A stretch of 64,000 bases of DNA, from positions 248,001 to 312,000 of the forward strand of contig JAKSZP010014460.1 of NCBI GenBank assembly GCA_022478985.1. The letters are read 5' to 3'. The DNA is from Massospora cicadina (taxonomy: Eukaryota > Entomophthoromycota > Entomophthoromycetes > Entomophthorales > Entomophthoraceae). Shown here one piece after another: positions 35,030 to 46,899 of this stretch (position 1 is the first letter of the stretch; every line of letters starts with the position of its first letter). A program made the position numbers and the translations under genes. Below the pieces are notes generated by a model, which did no database searches, was not told the origin of the DNA, and saw only the letters and a program-made list of their open reading frames with translations.

Positions 35030-35990
35030 CTATCCTGGAGGCTCACTCTACCCTAGGTCATGGAAAGTGAAGAAACTCTATGAGTATTAAAGAGCAGTAC
35101 CATTGGGAAAGGAATCATGGATATTATTATTGAAGTCCTGGATGCCTGCCTCATATGTAAGAAGCAATCCAGTTTCAAGATGAGATACCAGTATCACCAA
35201 ACTACACCACTAATAACCTTTCCACACCATCATCCTGGACGTGTTAGGTCCCCTACTGCAGACTACCAGTGGGAACAGATACATCCTGGTAGGAATTGAC
35301 CATTTCATGAAATGGATCAAAGCCAAGGCACTACCAGCCCAAACGGCCAAAAGCCTTTGCGTCCTTCCCGCACTAGCATATTTTCGCTCACTATGGCTGC
35401 CCCCAGGTACTACTCTGTGACAACGGTATTAACTTCACCTCCTGAGTGGTTAAGATCCTGTCTACCTCCATGGGCGCCCAACAACTCTTCTCAGCTTCAT
35501 ATAATCCCTCTACCAATGAGAGCATGGAGAGAGAAAATAGAACTTTGTTATCAATCCTGCGTAATATGTTCATTTCTGATCCACTTCACTGGGATCAATT
35601 TCTACCTAGTTCTCTTATGGCCTACTAGATTAGTTATCACTGGATCCTAAAATGTCTTTAATTAATGTTTTTTATGAGAGAGAACTAGGGATACCAGCCC
35701 TTTTAGCTAAGATCTTTCTCTTGTAGGATGAGGAACCTGTAAAAGCCATGAAAAGATTGGTCAGCGTATCATTCAGCTTCAATCTGAGGCTATGAAAAAC
35801 TTAGCTATAACTATTACTAAAGAAAGACAAACTGCCAATGAGCTCCAAGCTCACCTACCTTCATACCAAGATTCTGTCATAGTTCTGTACTACCATAACC
35901 GCATCACACCTAGAAGCAGCAAGCTTGGATCAATTTGGGAGGCTCAATTCACCGTCACCTACAAGAAAGACAATGAGAATCTATAAAATC
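35030..35990 (+). pseudogene. integrase of element C
   Basis: Core blocks include ILDVLGPLLQ (first Asp, about 35,235), LLCDNGINFTS (second Asp, about 35,415) and YNPSTNESMERENRTLLS (catalytic Glu, about 35,500-35,553), followed by DPLHWDQFLPSSLMAY. The zinc domain is only partly readable (CLICKKQSS near 35,145). Near 35,930 a GPY/F-like IWEAQFTVTYKK follows. No chromodomain. Confidence 0.78.
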
Positions 35991-36063
35991 CTTAACTACA
36001 GGTATCATAATAAATCAGATACATGGCCACTTCTAGCAGCCCTATTCTCCCCCCCCAACATTC

Positions 36064-36076
36064 TTGAGGAGGGTGA
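36064..36076 (+). promoter_or_regulatory. polypurine tract of element C
   Basis: TTGAGGAGGGTGA immediately precedes the TGTC start of the 3' LTR. Confidence 0.65.
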
Positions 36077-36826
36077 TGTCATAGTAAGCCATTGCAGCTC
36101 AGGGAGAAGAATGTTTTGGGCAAAAAATAGTCCGAATTTATTCTATAAGAAAATTCTTACTTGGCAAATTGATTCAACTTGAGATAATCATTTTACACCT
36201 CGCTTTCAGTCAACTAAGTCAGATCAAGCTGCCCTTGTCACTCCTGACCCTTGCGGAATGCCCCACCTGAGTTAAAGATCACCCAAGCACTAGCACAAAT
36301 TTTGTTTTTGTCTATAGGAAAAACACCCCTATTATAGGCTTATGGGGGTGCAAAGGGTGAAGAAATTTTACCTACCAATCATGAGCTAAAGCAGATAGAG
36401 ATCAGCTGCTAAGAGCTTAAATCTGATAAAAATGATTGGGTGCAATATATAAAAACTTTCATCATGGTTTTATCCTACACACGATGGACCAATCACATTG
36501 AATTAATATCAGACGAGATAAAAAGACTTTCCCAAGTGCAGATTGACCCAAACATTGTAATGTCTAAGCCGCACCACCCAGCCTATATTGAATTTAATAC
36601 TTACTTACTATTAGCCTTTAACAACCCTAAATACTAGGAGGAAGCATTGTAAGAAAGTATCGTTTATCACGCTTAAGCTGATACTTGAGAAAAATATATT
36701 AAATTAGCTTGTAGTTTTATCTATAATAAGTTTACCAATTTATTTGTCCAAATTAAATCATGGAAATCGTTTTTGAAATCCTGCCTACAATTGGCACCTG
36801 AGAGCACAAACAGTAGGATTTTAACA
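36077..36826 (+). repeat. 3' LTR of element C
   Basis: Begins TGTCATAGTAAGCC and ends TTTTAACA. It lacks the 873-base insert found in the 5' copy, which shows that the insert came after integration of element C. A possible TATA box, ATATATAAAAACTTTC, lies near 36,445. Confidence 0.9.
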
Positions 36827-37258
36827 CCCACAAATTTAATTCTTAAGCAACTTGACTTTTTTTGATAATCATCTCCTATCCAAAATCAGTTATGGATTCT
36901 AATTTTAAGATAAAATATAAATAATAATGATTTTAATCTCTATATGCCAATGTTTTATCAAAGTGGAATTGACATAGATATTGTTTTATTGGAAACCTGT
37001 GAACTTGAATTGAATAGCTTTTAGTTATACACAGAATATAACATTTCAGCACTTGAAATTTATTGCTTACTAAAAATGATGTTTTAATCAAGATCAGTCT
37101 ATCATTAATTAATATCACATCATAAAACCCATATATACTTTAGTCAATAGTGAACTCATTATTGCTCATAGGCATCACCTTTGGACTCAATATCATGATA
37201 CTAATAAAGAGATTGATGAAGATCTTTATAAAATAATAGAAATATTATTAATAAGAAT
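36827..37258. other. AT-rich DNA without recognised features
   Basis: Starts with the CCCAC target duplication of element C. No coding or repeat signal was seen. Confidence 0.4.
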
Positions 37259-37335
37259 TTTTGGCAGAGTGTTAAAGCACTAAATTATGAAACTGGAACC
37301 TGGTTACATCCCATGGGTACACTGTATTGCATTAA
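37259..37335 (+). repeat. tRNA-like sequence, possible SINE head
   Basis: TTTTTGGCAGAGTGTTAAAGC resembles the A box of a long-variable-arm tRNA (TGGCNNAGTGGTTAAAGC). About 45 bases on, CATGGGTACACTG stands where the B box should be, but it is degenerate. It cannot be a working tRNA gene as written. Confidence 0.35.
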
Positions 37336-37498
37336 TGATAAGCTCAATTGTTTTGGGATCATTTAGTAAGAAATAAAATACTTTTTAAGATTTGAAAGAT
37401 CTAGAAGTTCCTCAAAGTAAATAGATAAATTCAAGACTGATGCTATATTTTATAATAAGTAATCATCCATCTGAAAATAAAATAAAAAAGTGATCAAG

Positions 37499-37625
37499 GC
37501 AGGATGACCTTGGGACAAATATGCAATGCTGAGTTTTACTATCCAGTACTGGTTTTAACCCTATGTTGAACAAAACCTGCACTAAAGTGAAAGAAAAATT
37601 ACCTTTCTGAGCTAACCAACCCTCA
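37499..37625 (-). repeat. tRNA-derived SINE copy
   Basis: On the minus strand, TTGGTTAGCTCAGAAAGG resembles an A box and GGGTTAAAACC a B box. The whole stretch aligns with the reverse of the copies at 38,313 and 39,464, including the downstream block GGACAAATAT (plus-strand sense). Confidence 0.5.
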
Positions 37626-38312
37626 GAAAAAGAAAATTAGAAGCATAGATATCCACTAATTATCCCACATTCAAAATGATACAATCATGAAGAGAATAAA
37701 AATAAAGATGTAAGTTGTTTAAAGTTTTACCCCAGATATATATATATAATCTGGGAATAGATAAACTTAAATTTTATTTAATTAGGTAGTCCTCTTATGC
37801 ATTTAAATCAATTGCTGATAAGTAATGTCTATGCACTAAAATATATGAGTGCTATTACAGTAAATACAGAAATTTTACCATTTTTAAAACAAAAAATCTG
37901 TTGTTTCTTTAACCAAATAAAAAATCTTTAATTTATAGATTATAGTAGTAAACAGCAAAATTCTGAAATCATCTAGATATAATTCATAGTTTTGATAAAA
38001 ATTAAAGTAACATTAGATTAAAGGCACCAATTAAATTGAGTAACTAACACTATTGATTTATAAAAAAGAATTCAGATGCCAAAACATGTTAACCTAATAG
38101 ATCTAATTTAAAATAAAATTGATCTCAGACGCTGGATTTAGCAATTTATGTATTTATAGCTAGTTTTATAAGTAAAAAATTATGTATGATTAATTTTAAA
38201 AAGAGACTATTAATTGGTTCAAAATGAAACCAGATTAGTAACTAAAATTGAAAGAAAACACAAGATTTTATCTTATATGTAAAAGACACTACTAACTAAA
38301 AATAAACAAGGA

Positions 38313-38430
38313 GGGTTGGCCTAGAGACAAATTTTACACCAAGGTTTTTAACCTGTGAGGTTTCAAACCTGATTTTAATCAAGAATCAACCCAGAGTGGA
38401 GCAGAAACCACTCCGCTATGCTACCACTCC
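38313..38430 (-). repeat. tRNA-derived SINE copy with good A and B boxes
   Basis: Minus strand: A box TAGCATAGCGG (38,423-38,413), an exact match to TRGCNNAGYNG, and B box GGTTTGAAACC (38,369-38,359), one change from GGTTCGAANCC. The spacing of about 43 bases fits an internal RNA polymerase III promoter. This is the best-preserved copy in the window. Confidence 0.6.
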
Positions 38431-38479
38431 TTGACACTACTAACTAAGGGTTCTCTTTAACTACAAAATTTAGGAATTT

Positions 38480-40140
38480 GAAATTGTCATGTAGGTTCTG
38501 TTAGAAATTATTTTAGCTAAAAAACATTTATTTATTTAATATGTTATAGATCAATTCAAGTTTTACCTTAATAAAATAAATATTTTAAAAAAAGTTGAGA
38601 AAGTATTCAAAGAAATATGTAAAAAAACCCAACAACCCTACATTTATGAAATTTTGTATGTATGTGCAGCTTGAGTGTCATATTATCAAGTATGTAAAGG
38701 ATTTTTAAATGCAATTTTAGCAAAAAAATGCAAAAATATTATAACATGTAAATAAGTCAATGATATTCATGGTTTCTCTTAGACCACATAAGCTAAGATT
38801 TCATTTTAAAATGGAGGTTCTGTCAATATCTGTTGTTTAGCTAAGAAACCATTTATTTTATGATTTTTTAATGTTAAACTGCAGGTTAAAATTTACCTTA
38901 ATAGAATATTATTATAAAATAATTCAACTTTGAAAACTATATTTAATGAATTATTATATAATATCTAAAAATTTACATTCATGAATTTGGTATTTATGTG
39001 CAGCATGGTTGTTGAAATATCAAGTACATAATGAATTTATCATATACAATTTTAGCAATAAAAATGCAAAAATACATAATCTATATATACTAAGCATACT
39101 AAAATTCTTTCTTCTATAATAGTTATATGTGTATTAAAAGTTATTATGTATTTGCCTCTTGATGTTAGATTCTCAAGTAGTTTTAGGATCCTTGAAGTTT
39201 GCAATTTGAAACTACAAAATTTTAAAATAAAAATATTGATCTATTATATATATATGATTGTTAGTTTTATACAAAATCTTCTAACCTTAAAAAGCAAGAA
39301 ATATAAAATTTTGGAATGGGAGTTCAGTTCAGATTTTGCAGTTCCATTAAAAAACTTCTTATCACTAGGATATTTGCATATATGAGAAATCACTTTTTAG
39401 AACTTTTTAATAAATTTCTCTTATGAATCAATTCAAGTAAAAAACATATTAAAATTTTACAATGTGGTTAACCTGGCAGGGTAATTCCTGCTTCACTCTC
39501 ATGAAGGTTTTATTTTACATAGGTTTGAAACCAGCACTAGCTAAAAGAAACTCAGTGTGGTATATTTGTCCCAAAGGTTGACCTGACTCAATGTTTTTTA
39601 TTTTTTTTATTGCTATTTATTAACAATAAGCTTACATTTATAATTTTTATATGTATATGTATCTTATGTTAGAATTTTGAAGTAGTTAAGGTTTTCTACC
39701 ACAAAATTTTACCACAAAAAATACAAAAACTAAGAAATTTAATTTATATAAGCTAATTTTCAACATATATCTTAACTACATAGCCTTGAAAATTTATAAC
39801 CTTAAATTTAAGAACTTCTTTAGCTCATAAGTAACTGCTAACAACTAATTATAAAACTATATAAAGTTGTTTCTGATATCTTATTTTGATAAGTAATAAG
39901 TGTCTACTATGATTATTCATATTTAGAAATCATAGTAAAAATATTATTTCCCCAAGCTAAAACCCCAGTAACAGTTTTAAGTATGTATATGCATCTTGAG
40001 TGTTAGTTTCTCAAGTAGGTAGGTTTTTTGAATTTCAATTTTTAACAAAAAAATATAAAAAACTTTAAATCAATATACAAAAGCTAATCTTGTATCTTCC
40101 TAAACCACATAAGCTAAAAATTCTAGATTTAATATACCCA
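38480..40140. repeat. AT-rich tandem repeat, unit about 0.33 kb
   Basis: The blocks TTTAGCTAA-AAACATTTATTT, TTTACCTTAATA, TATGTGCAGC, ATCAAGTA and TTTTAGCAA-AAATGCAAAAAT recur in the same order at about 38,500-38,815 and 38,835-39,080. Weaker partial copies with TTGAGTGTTAG-TCTCAAGTAG or ACCACATAAGCTAA lie near 39,145, 39,645 and 39,980. A SINE copy at 39,464 interrupts the run. Confidence 0.55.
39464..39590 (+). repeat. tRNA-derived SINE copy
   Basis: Plus strand: GTGGTTAACCTGGCAGGG near the A box position and GGTTTGAAACC (39,522-39,532) as B box. It aligns with the minus strand of 38,313-38,430 and of 37,499-37,625, including the tail block GGTATATTTGTCCC. Confidence 0.55.
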
Positions 40141-40269
40141 GTTATTATTTATTAAGCATTTAAAAAACATGTATTAAATTAGATGAAATATCTATTTTGT
40201 AGCCAGGTGATAAGCATTTTTATTGGTAACGTTTCCACTAGAAGTTTAGTGTTGTTTATTTGATTCATT

Positions 40270-40845
40270 GGGCTCATTAGGTTTGCTACACAAGAATGTT
40301 TACCTAAAAGGGTACATCCTGCTACCAATATGCCTCATTATTTGGTTCAGAACAGGTTCAAAACCTATAAAGTTTAGGTAAAATATCTTTTTCCTCTCCT
40401 TTTTTCATTATTATTTTTTAAAGATTGAATAAAGATATTATGATAAAATAAATAGTAGATAGGGTGGTTGCCTAGCAGGGTGAAACCTGCTACTACTCTG
40501 GTGCAAGTTTGGATTATAATAGGTATAAAACCCATAATGGCTGAGACAAAACATTATTTTAAAACCATCCCCTTCTATTATTTTATATAAGAAATTGAAT
40601 AGAGTTATGAAGATAAAAATAAAAATAAAGATAGGTTGGTTGCTAATTAAGGTGATATCTGTTACACTCTGGTAAAGGCTGGATTTGTAACAAGTTTGAA
40701 ACCTATACTAGTATGATAAAACATTGTTTTATCTCATCATTTCTTAGTTGTTTTATATAAAGATTGAATAAAGACATGGATATCAAAAGAAATATAAGTT
40801 GGTTGCCTATTGTGGTTCCTGCTACCACTAAGACTTTAACAAAAA
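40270..40845 (+). repeat. tandem array of SINE-like units (163-172 bp)
   Basis: The start block (GGTTGCCTA-type) recurs at 40,297, 40,465, 40,637 and 40,800. Each full unit has a tRNA-like head (CCTGCTAC block, then a B-box-like GGTTCAAAACC or AGTTTGAAACC) and a tail with TTTTATATAAAGATTGAATAAAGA or a close variant. Three units are complete and the fourth breaks off near 40,845. Confidence 0.65.
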
Positions 40846-41771
40846 GGGATATTTTAAGTGGGTATGTCTATCATTAATTTGATATCTTCAATGGGTTTAG
40901 CTGAGTAATTGATGGTCATCTGTAGCATAAAATCCAAACTGATTAATTAAAATCATCTAACAAATTAAAACACCGTAGCAAAGCATGGGAATCTGGCTGC
41001 TAGTGAGCCTATGTAGGAAAGTTCCAGCACAAAAAAAAACAGACCAAAAGGATGCAGAAATGAACCTGCAAATTATCATGTTAAATTATCTGCTGTTTAT
41101 TTGTTTGTTAGACTAAAAATGAGGGGAAAAAAACTAAAAAATAATACTATATAAACTATTTTATTAGTAAAAAATATATGAAATTCCTCAATAAATCTTT
41201 TAAGTTCCAAGAGTTTATTGGTCAGTTCCTTTATAGATAAACAATTATCCGTCATGTTAGCTTCAGTGGGATTCTTAGCAAAATTATCTGTCACTAGGGA
41301 AATTTGCAATTTTTTATAAAAAAGCAGAAAAGATATAAATATGTGAATTTTATTTAGTTTAAAAGTATTTATGGTCTTTGAAGGGACACCACTTCATTCA
41401 AGATATTGTGCCCTTGATCTGCAAGAGATTCCCAATCTTTGAGGGAGCTTTGTCCTTGATTTGAAAAGGGATTGGACCATTTGTACTCAATTGAGGAGTT
41501 TAGGAATTGATAAGACCCTTTGTATTATTGGAGGTTAAGGTTTGATCAATAGATTCATTGGTAGTGGTTTTCATTAATCATAATTCAACTCATCAGAGGT
41601 TTACTTATTTCCAAACTTATTTGAGCTCTTCTCTCACAACAATACCCCTAAGATCTTTCCAAGGGGGTACATAACTCTGGAGGAACCTTCCATGGGCTTA
41701 ATTAACAAGAAGCTTTGTTATGATGGAAGCAATGGAGTATTATAGGCTGTGGGAGTATAAAATATAATTAG
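40846..41771. other. AT-rich DNA, no recognised feature
   Basis: Contains one minus-strand open stretch (41,309-41,097) rich in Phe, Leu and Ile, which I take as chance. No transposon motif was seen. Confidence 0.35.
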
Positions 41772-42095
41772 TGTAAGTCTGAAAAATTAACCTCTTGGGT
41801 TAGACCATGGAAAGTTCCCTTACAGATGCAAGAAAAGGCCAAAGACAAATGTGGAGCCCATGGTTCAACTGGATGATTTAACCCAATGTGGTTAAGTGGT
41901 GGGTCACTGCTCTGGCCCCCAAAAACCCCCCTTTCCAGCATCTTCCTTTGTAGAAAAGATAAAAGGGGTCTGTTGGTAGGTGGTTCAGACTAAAGCCACC
42001 AGAAGGACCCCTCAAACTCATCTTTTCCCCCACTTGTAACCCCCAACTACTTAAGCATGGGAAAAATAAGCCTCAAACCTTGAAAAACCTTGCCA
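41772..42095 (+). repeat. LTR-like repeat, copy 1 (second copy at 63,688)
   Basis: Begins TGTAAGTCTGAAAAA and aligns with 63,688-64,000 along its length, sharing CCCACTTGTAACCCCC, AGCATGGGAAA and TTAGCCCA-GTGG-like blocks. The other copy runs off the window, so the true end is unknown. The 5' LTR of element F becomes recognisable about 100 bases further on. Confidence 0.65.
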
Positions 42096-42196
42096 AGTCA
42101 GAAAACTCAGTTCAGGTCACAAATATGAGATTTTGGTTCATGAGTCACTGATTTAAGTTGAATAAATCCCTAAAAATCTTCAAAGCGAATTGATTT

Positions 42197-42977
42197 TGTT
42201 AAATTTTTGACTGGATCTTTATCATCTTATTGGCGTTTAATGATTGAACCTTATTATAATTACAAACAAAACTTAGTATTTGCGGCCTAGAAGTTCCACT
42301 TGATTGTACTTGACTTAATGACTCAAGGGCTGGGGGCTTTGTTGGTTAAGTAAAATTAGCTTTTAATGTTGATCTAGTTACAATCAAAATTAATTAAAAT
42401 TAGTGGTATAAACTACATTGGTATGTGCTGCCGTTGCTACAAGAGGAGCGATGATTTAACTGTTTTCAGACGCTTCAAATGAGATGATGTCTTGAAATAA
42501 TTATGTCAGTAAGAAACTTATCACGAGGCTGAGCTGGGATACAGAGGGACGCCTAATAGTCTGCAGAACCTCTAAAGAAATTCATCATGAACCACATTTT
42601 AGGTGGATATGTGAGGTGAGGTGTCATGGGTAAAGGTATGGTGAGCATCAAACCCTATACTTTCTCTCTAATTTTAGACAATAAGAACAATATTTAGCAA
42701 AATAATCTTTTGTAAGTTTGAAATATACATTCTTTTACAGATAATACCTTTCCATTTTATTAAGTCAAAAATCTACTTGTGATTATGAAGATCATGGCAG
42801 GAATCCATTGTACAAGTAAATAGACATGGGAATACAGCCTATAGTCTTATCTTTAAGGAGTTTATATCATAATAACTATCACCATCTGGTCTATTGTCCT
42901 CATACAATAGGGGTTGTAACTGAAAGTTTAATCCCATATGAAGAACCAGACATTTGGAGTAGGTCAAAACTTCAACA
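42197..42977 (+). repeat. 5' LTR of element F
   Basis: Ends AAAACTTCAACA and aligns with 53,619-54,393, sharing GAGGTGAGGTGTCATGGGTA, TTTCCATTTTATTAAGTCA and CACCATCTGGTCTATTGTCC. Similarity may continue weakly left of 42,197. The true start is unclear because an LTR-like repeat (41,772) abuts it. Confidence 0.8.
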
Positions 42978-42978
42978 G

Positions 42979-42994
42979 TGGCGCTCATGGCTGG
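42979..42994 (+). promoter_or_regulatory. primer-binding site of element F
   Basis: TGGCGCTCATGGCTGG, one base after the LTR end. It resembles the TGGTGCTC start of the PBS in elements B, C and H. Confidence 0.6.
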
Positions 42995-43079
42995 AATGGC
43001 AGCTGGTGACCAAAACAAGCAGGGAACAACCTCAACACTTATCAATTATTTAGAATAATTACCAGGCCTAATGGGAACA

Positions 43080-44619
43080 ATGTGATGACTGTCCCAGATC
43101 AACTGGAACAATGTATCCTTATCATCTACCCTGATGAACCCATTTCTCCAGAGGAGCTTAAACGTCTAGAACATCAACTATTAATAGGATATCAAGTGGA
43201 CCAAGGGACCACGTACAACAGAAGCAATCTCTTCTATCATTAACAACAAGATGTGTTGTGGGCGAGATATTTGGCTCACCATCAACTTAGTGAAGATCAA
43301 ATTAGACACAATTTATTTGGGATAGAGAACATCTTCATATACTTAATTTGAGTTTGTCCATCCTACCTCCAGAAACTTGCAGATGAACATTTCCCATCAT
43401 CACAGCCATCACTGAATCGGTCAATCTTCATGCAACTCTAACCAAGGCCCAAATATTGAATGAGCAATTGTAAGATAACTTTAAAGAGAGGTCCGCTCTA
43501 GCTTGGAGGCGAATTATAACTTAGCCACTTGGTCTAATGATTGAGTAGCAGAATTAAAGCAAGAGCTAAATCAAAGATTACACCCTGTCTTTAAAATTTT
43601 TAAAGGAAAGATAAGTCAATAAAGCTTGGGTCAACAGCATAACCCAGACCTCTATGAGCGCTTCAGAATTCATGAGGCTTATCCATGAAGGCTAGGAGGA
43701 ACAACTAAACAACAACGTAAAGTGTCATAAGCGGTATCAACAACTGAACGCTCAAAATTTTCTCAGATGAAGGATGGTTTCACAGAAAAAACAAATTACT
43801 GTTTCACAAAGGTCAAGGGTCAACAGATGGAGAATAAAAATTACATGGTTTTATTGACTAATTAAATCACCAGAAAAAGTATCAAGGAGGATGCTATTTC
43901 CTTAAATGAGTCAAATAGTACTCTCCATAGGGAAGTAAAAAAATGCAGAAAATTAATCAAGTAAAAAGATCAAGCGAATTCACCTCTTAATTACAAACAA
44001 CCAGCCTAAATGAGGAAATTGCAAAATTGAAACTAAGAAAATAGCATAATGATTGGGAAAACGAGATCAATTGTTAAATTAAAGAATTGGTTGATGGTTA
44101 ATGCCAGTGCGCTGCAAATGATTTTCTGTGAATGCCTCTGACTTCTACAAGGATGAAGTCTCAGAAGTAGCTACTGAAGCTGACTCTAGGCCATGTCAAC
44201 AGATGCCTAGCAATATGGTTGCTTTGGCCAATTCAAGTTCCTCTAACTTTAGTGCAGCGCCTAAGCGCCCTGAGACACCTGGTTCAAGCCAGCAAAGAAG
44301 CAATTGTTATCACCATGAGTGGGAGAATAATAACTACAAACCTTTAAACCTGCCTGTCTTTGATAATAATGTTTGGTCACTTTTGTTCAAAAATTTAAAA
44401 TGGCCATGTACACGGCAAAAGATTGCAAAAGAGCAGCTACAATTATCAACTGCTTAGATGTATTGATCATTGAACAAATTATGCTGCACTTATACAAAAA
44501 CCCTACTTATGCTGAAGTTAAAAAGGCTGTACTTAAAGAGTTTGAAACCTAAAAGAATGTCAACAAGAAAATCCAAATCTATGAATAGTGGCTTTAAAAA
44601 AATTAAAACAATTGATGGA
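43080..44619 (+). pseudogene. gag of element F, part before the element B insertion
   Basis: Fragments include PDEPISPEELKRLEHQLL (about 43,130-43,185) and the open stretch 44,128-44,457, which ends in a region like capsid (NLPVFDNNVWSLLFKNLKW). The last part reads LDVLIIEQIMLHL...YAEVKKAVLKEFE, which aligns with the 'MAQEVMVPHM...KVKKALIDEFG' region of element C. Coding then stops at the TSD of element B and resumes at 51,110. Confidence 0.6.
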
Positions 44620-45030
44620 TGTCAGCGTTAAAGTTCTCTAGACTGTTGCTGAGGTCTGAAGGTGGCTCAAAGCTGCAAATTTGCAAAAAGGTTGAGAAGG
44701 GAACGGAAAAATGGTTAGAATACCAAATATTTTATCAGGTTAAAAGGTGTCAATATTTATAGGGTGAGTGGGGACATGGTGCCTCAGGATTGTTGCAGCC
44801 CCATCCATTCAGGATCTTTCCTGGTCTTCCATATTGACCACCTTGTGGACATCCTCAATGTATTTTGCCACCCACCTGACCAAATCGGTGGAACCGCCGC
44901 CCCACATGACTCAGGAATTGGGGACGATAATCCTGAAGTTGTCTGCATTCAGATAGGTTTAGGAGTTGATTCAATATGGCTCAATTCATAAGTGGGGAAT
45001 TCAATTTGTTCACTATCTCAAATCCTGACA
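44620..45030 (-). repeat. 3' LTR of element B
   Basis: Aligns with 50,698-51,109; 411 and 412 bases. Shared blocks include GTTCTCTAGACTGTTGCTGA, GAACGGAAAAATGGTTAGAA and CAGGATCTTTCCTGGTCTTCC-like stretches. The copies have diverged moderately. Confidence 0.93.
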
Positions 45031-46250
45031 ATGCCCTCTCAAAATCCTGTCATAGGGGGTATATAGCTGATGGAACCGGCCATGCACTTTATTGACCAGA
45101 GTCCCTTGGTTTACATCAGCAATGGAGTACTCTGACTTCACCTTATGAATGACCTTATAGGGTCCAGACCAAAGAACGTCTAGCTTATCTTGTTGGCCTC
45201 CAGGTCAATGGTGATAGAATAGAACAAGGTCACCTAATTGAAAAGTTGGTAAGGAGGGTCAGCCGAGATAAAAAGGGATGTCTCTCTTCCAGTAGTGGTG
45301 ACAATGCCTTGTGTGGCTAGGGCTTGAAGCCAGACAATTTATTCAGCTAAAGCCCTCATAGTTAATTCAGAGCTCTCAGGTGTGGAGGTCTCAAGCAATG
45401 GCTGGACGCTACTTGGTAGCTGAGGTGCACGCCCATATAGGACTTCAAATGGGGACATCTTGATGACTCAGTGGTAGCTTACCCTATAGGCAAGCAAAGA
45501 GCTGGGTAGTTAGTGGTTCCAACGGGCATGATCTGAGGCGGCCAACTTTTATAAAATGGAAATAAGAGTTCTGTTAGTGCGCTCTACCGCCCCATTAGTA
45601 GATGGTGGTTAGGGGCAGCGAAACTCTGGGTAGTGCCAAAGAGTGAGATGAACTCTTTTACTACCTGTGAATTGAAGTTCAACCCGTTGTCTGAAAGTAA
45701 GGTTTGGGGGCACCAATTCTGGGTGAAAACTGCTTAAACAAGTAAGAGAGTTGTGGCTTTGGCAGTGGCAGCTGGGACTGAAATCGCTTCAACTCACTAG
45801 TTTAAGTGGTCCACGGCTAGTATAATATACTTATGGCCATGTAACCCAGTGGGGGAGGGTCCACCACATCAATGATAACTACATTGAAGGGCCCCATCAG
45901 GGTGAAAACCAAGTGTTGGAATCGAGGATTGGCTTATTCTTGAAATTGGCAAGTCATACATGCCTCCAAGACCTCTTCAATGGTTTCTACCGTCAAATCC
46001 CAGTAACGTCATGGCTTGAGCCATTTGTGAGTCTTCTTAACGGCTCCGTTTCCCACAGTAGAATGGCCCTCTAGAATAACATCAGTTCAGTAAGAGGGGC
46101 GGACATGAGGGAGCCACTTCTTATTGACCTTCTTGCAGACCATCCTTAATTTGGGTGTACCGAGTTATCCTTCAGAGTTCAACTTGGATCTCGGGAGTTT
46201 CCAATTCCCACTGCTTGGGTCAGAATATTAAAACGTACAGCCAAACTCCC
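45031..46250 (-). pseudogene. integrase of element B
   Basis: Minus strand near 45,700-45,590: LLSDNGLNFNSQVVKEFIS, the block with the second catalytic Asp, followed by FAAPNHHLLMGR where 'PYHPxTNGxxER' is expected (Glu lost or shifted). Other parts (45,200-45,300, 45,780-46,200) keep the orientation and are consistent with zinc domain and C-terminus but are poorly legible. Confidence 0.65.
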
Positions 46251-46366
46251 TGGGGGTCAAAGCTGCTAACACCAGCATTCTGGAGAGGCCGTCAGCATTT
46301 TGGTGAATCACGCCTGTGCGATGGATGATGTGAAATCATAGCTCTGTAATTTTAAAGCCCATCTGG

Positions 46367-46633
46367 CTAGTTGGCCATCTGGGCCTTTATTTTCTGGAGC
46401 CACTGAAGCGAGGAGTGGTCTGTAACATTAGTAAAGTGAGTACTGTAGAGATTATACCGGAAATGTTTGATGGCTAGCAAGACAGCCAGGCACTCCCTCT
46501 CATTGATGCTGTAGTTCCGTTCAGCTTTACTCAGCATCTTACTAAAATAGGCCATGGGATGGTCGACTTGGTTTTCATTATGTTGGGCTAGGATAGCCCC
46601 AATTGCAACATCACTTGCATCCATAAATAACAA
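46367..46633 (-). pseudogene. RNase H of element B
   Basis: An 88-codon open stretch reads MLFMDASDVAIGAILAQ, DHPMAYFSKMLSKAERNYS, NERECLAVLLAIKHF and FTNVTDHSSLQWLQKIK. All three usual blocks are present: DAS, E and TDH. It is the cleanest RNase H in the window; the element as a whole is still broken. Confidence 0.88.
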
Positions 46634-46899
46634 GAAGGGTTAGTTAAAGCGCAGGTGGACTAGATTGGGTTTAGTACATAGAGCAGTTTTTAAGGCATTA
46701 AAGGCCTGTTATTTTTCAGGCCGCTATTTGAACGGCACATTATTCTGCAGGAGGTATAACAATGGCTTGGCTAGGTTGGCAAACCGGGAGATAAACTGAC
46801 AATAATAGCCCACCATGCCTAGGAATACCTGGACACCTTAGTCTTTGGGGGCGTGACATTCTCTCTATAGCGTAGACTTTATCTAGTATAGGTTGGATG

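Larger units (their letters stand above)
28398..36826 (+). mobile_element. Ty3/gypsy element C, structurally complete, inactive
   Basis: LTRs at 28,398-30,027 (enlarged by a nested solo LTR) and 36,077-36,826. The flanking 5-mers are GCCAC (28,393-28,397) and CCCAC (36,827-36,831), a target duplication with one change. Internal order is PBS, gag, protease, RT, RNase H, integrase and PPT. The protease is clearly related to those of elements B and H, and the gag has the shared capsid motif, but I see no collagen-like stretch. The RT keeps YLDD, yet stops and shifts are common. Confidence 0.9.

Noticed and set aside
37259..37335. Possible functional class II tRNA gene
   Set aside because: The A box is near consensus but the B box and acceptor pairing are not; it is better explained as a SINE head or tRNA remnant.
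41097..41309. Minus-strand 70-codon frame ending in a hydrophobic run
   Set aside because: AT-rich context with no motif or neighbour; the hydrophobic residues follow from poly-A/T sequence.
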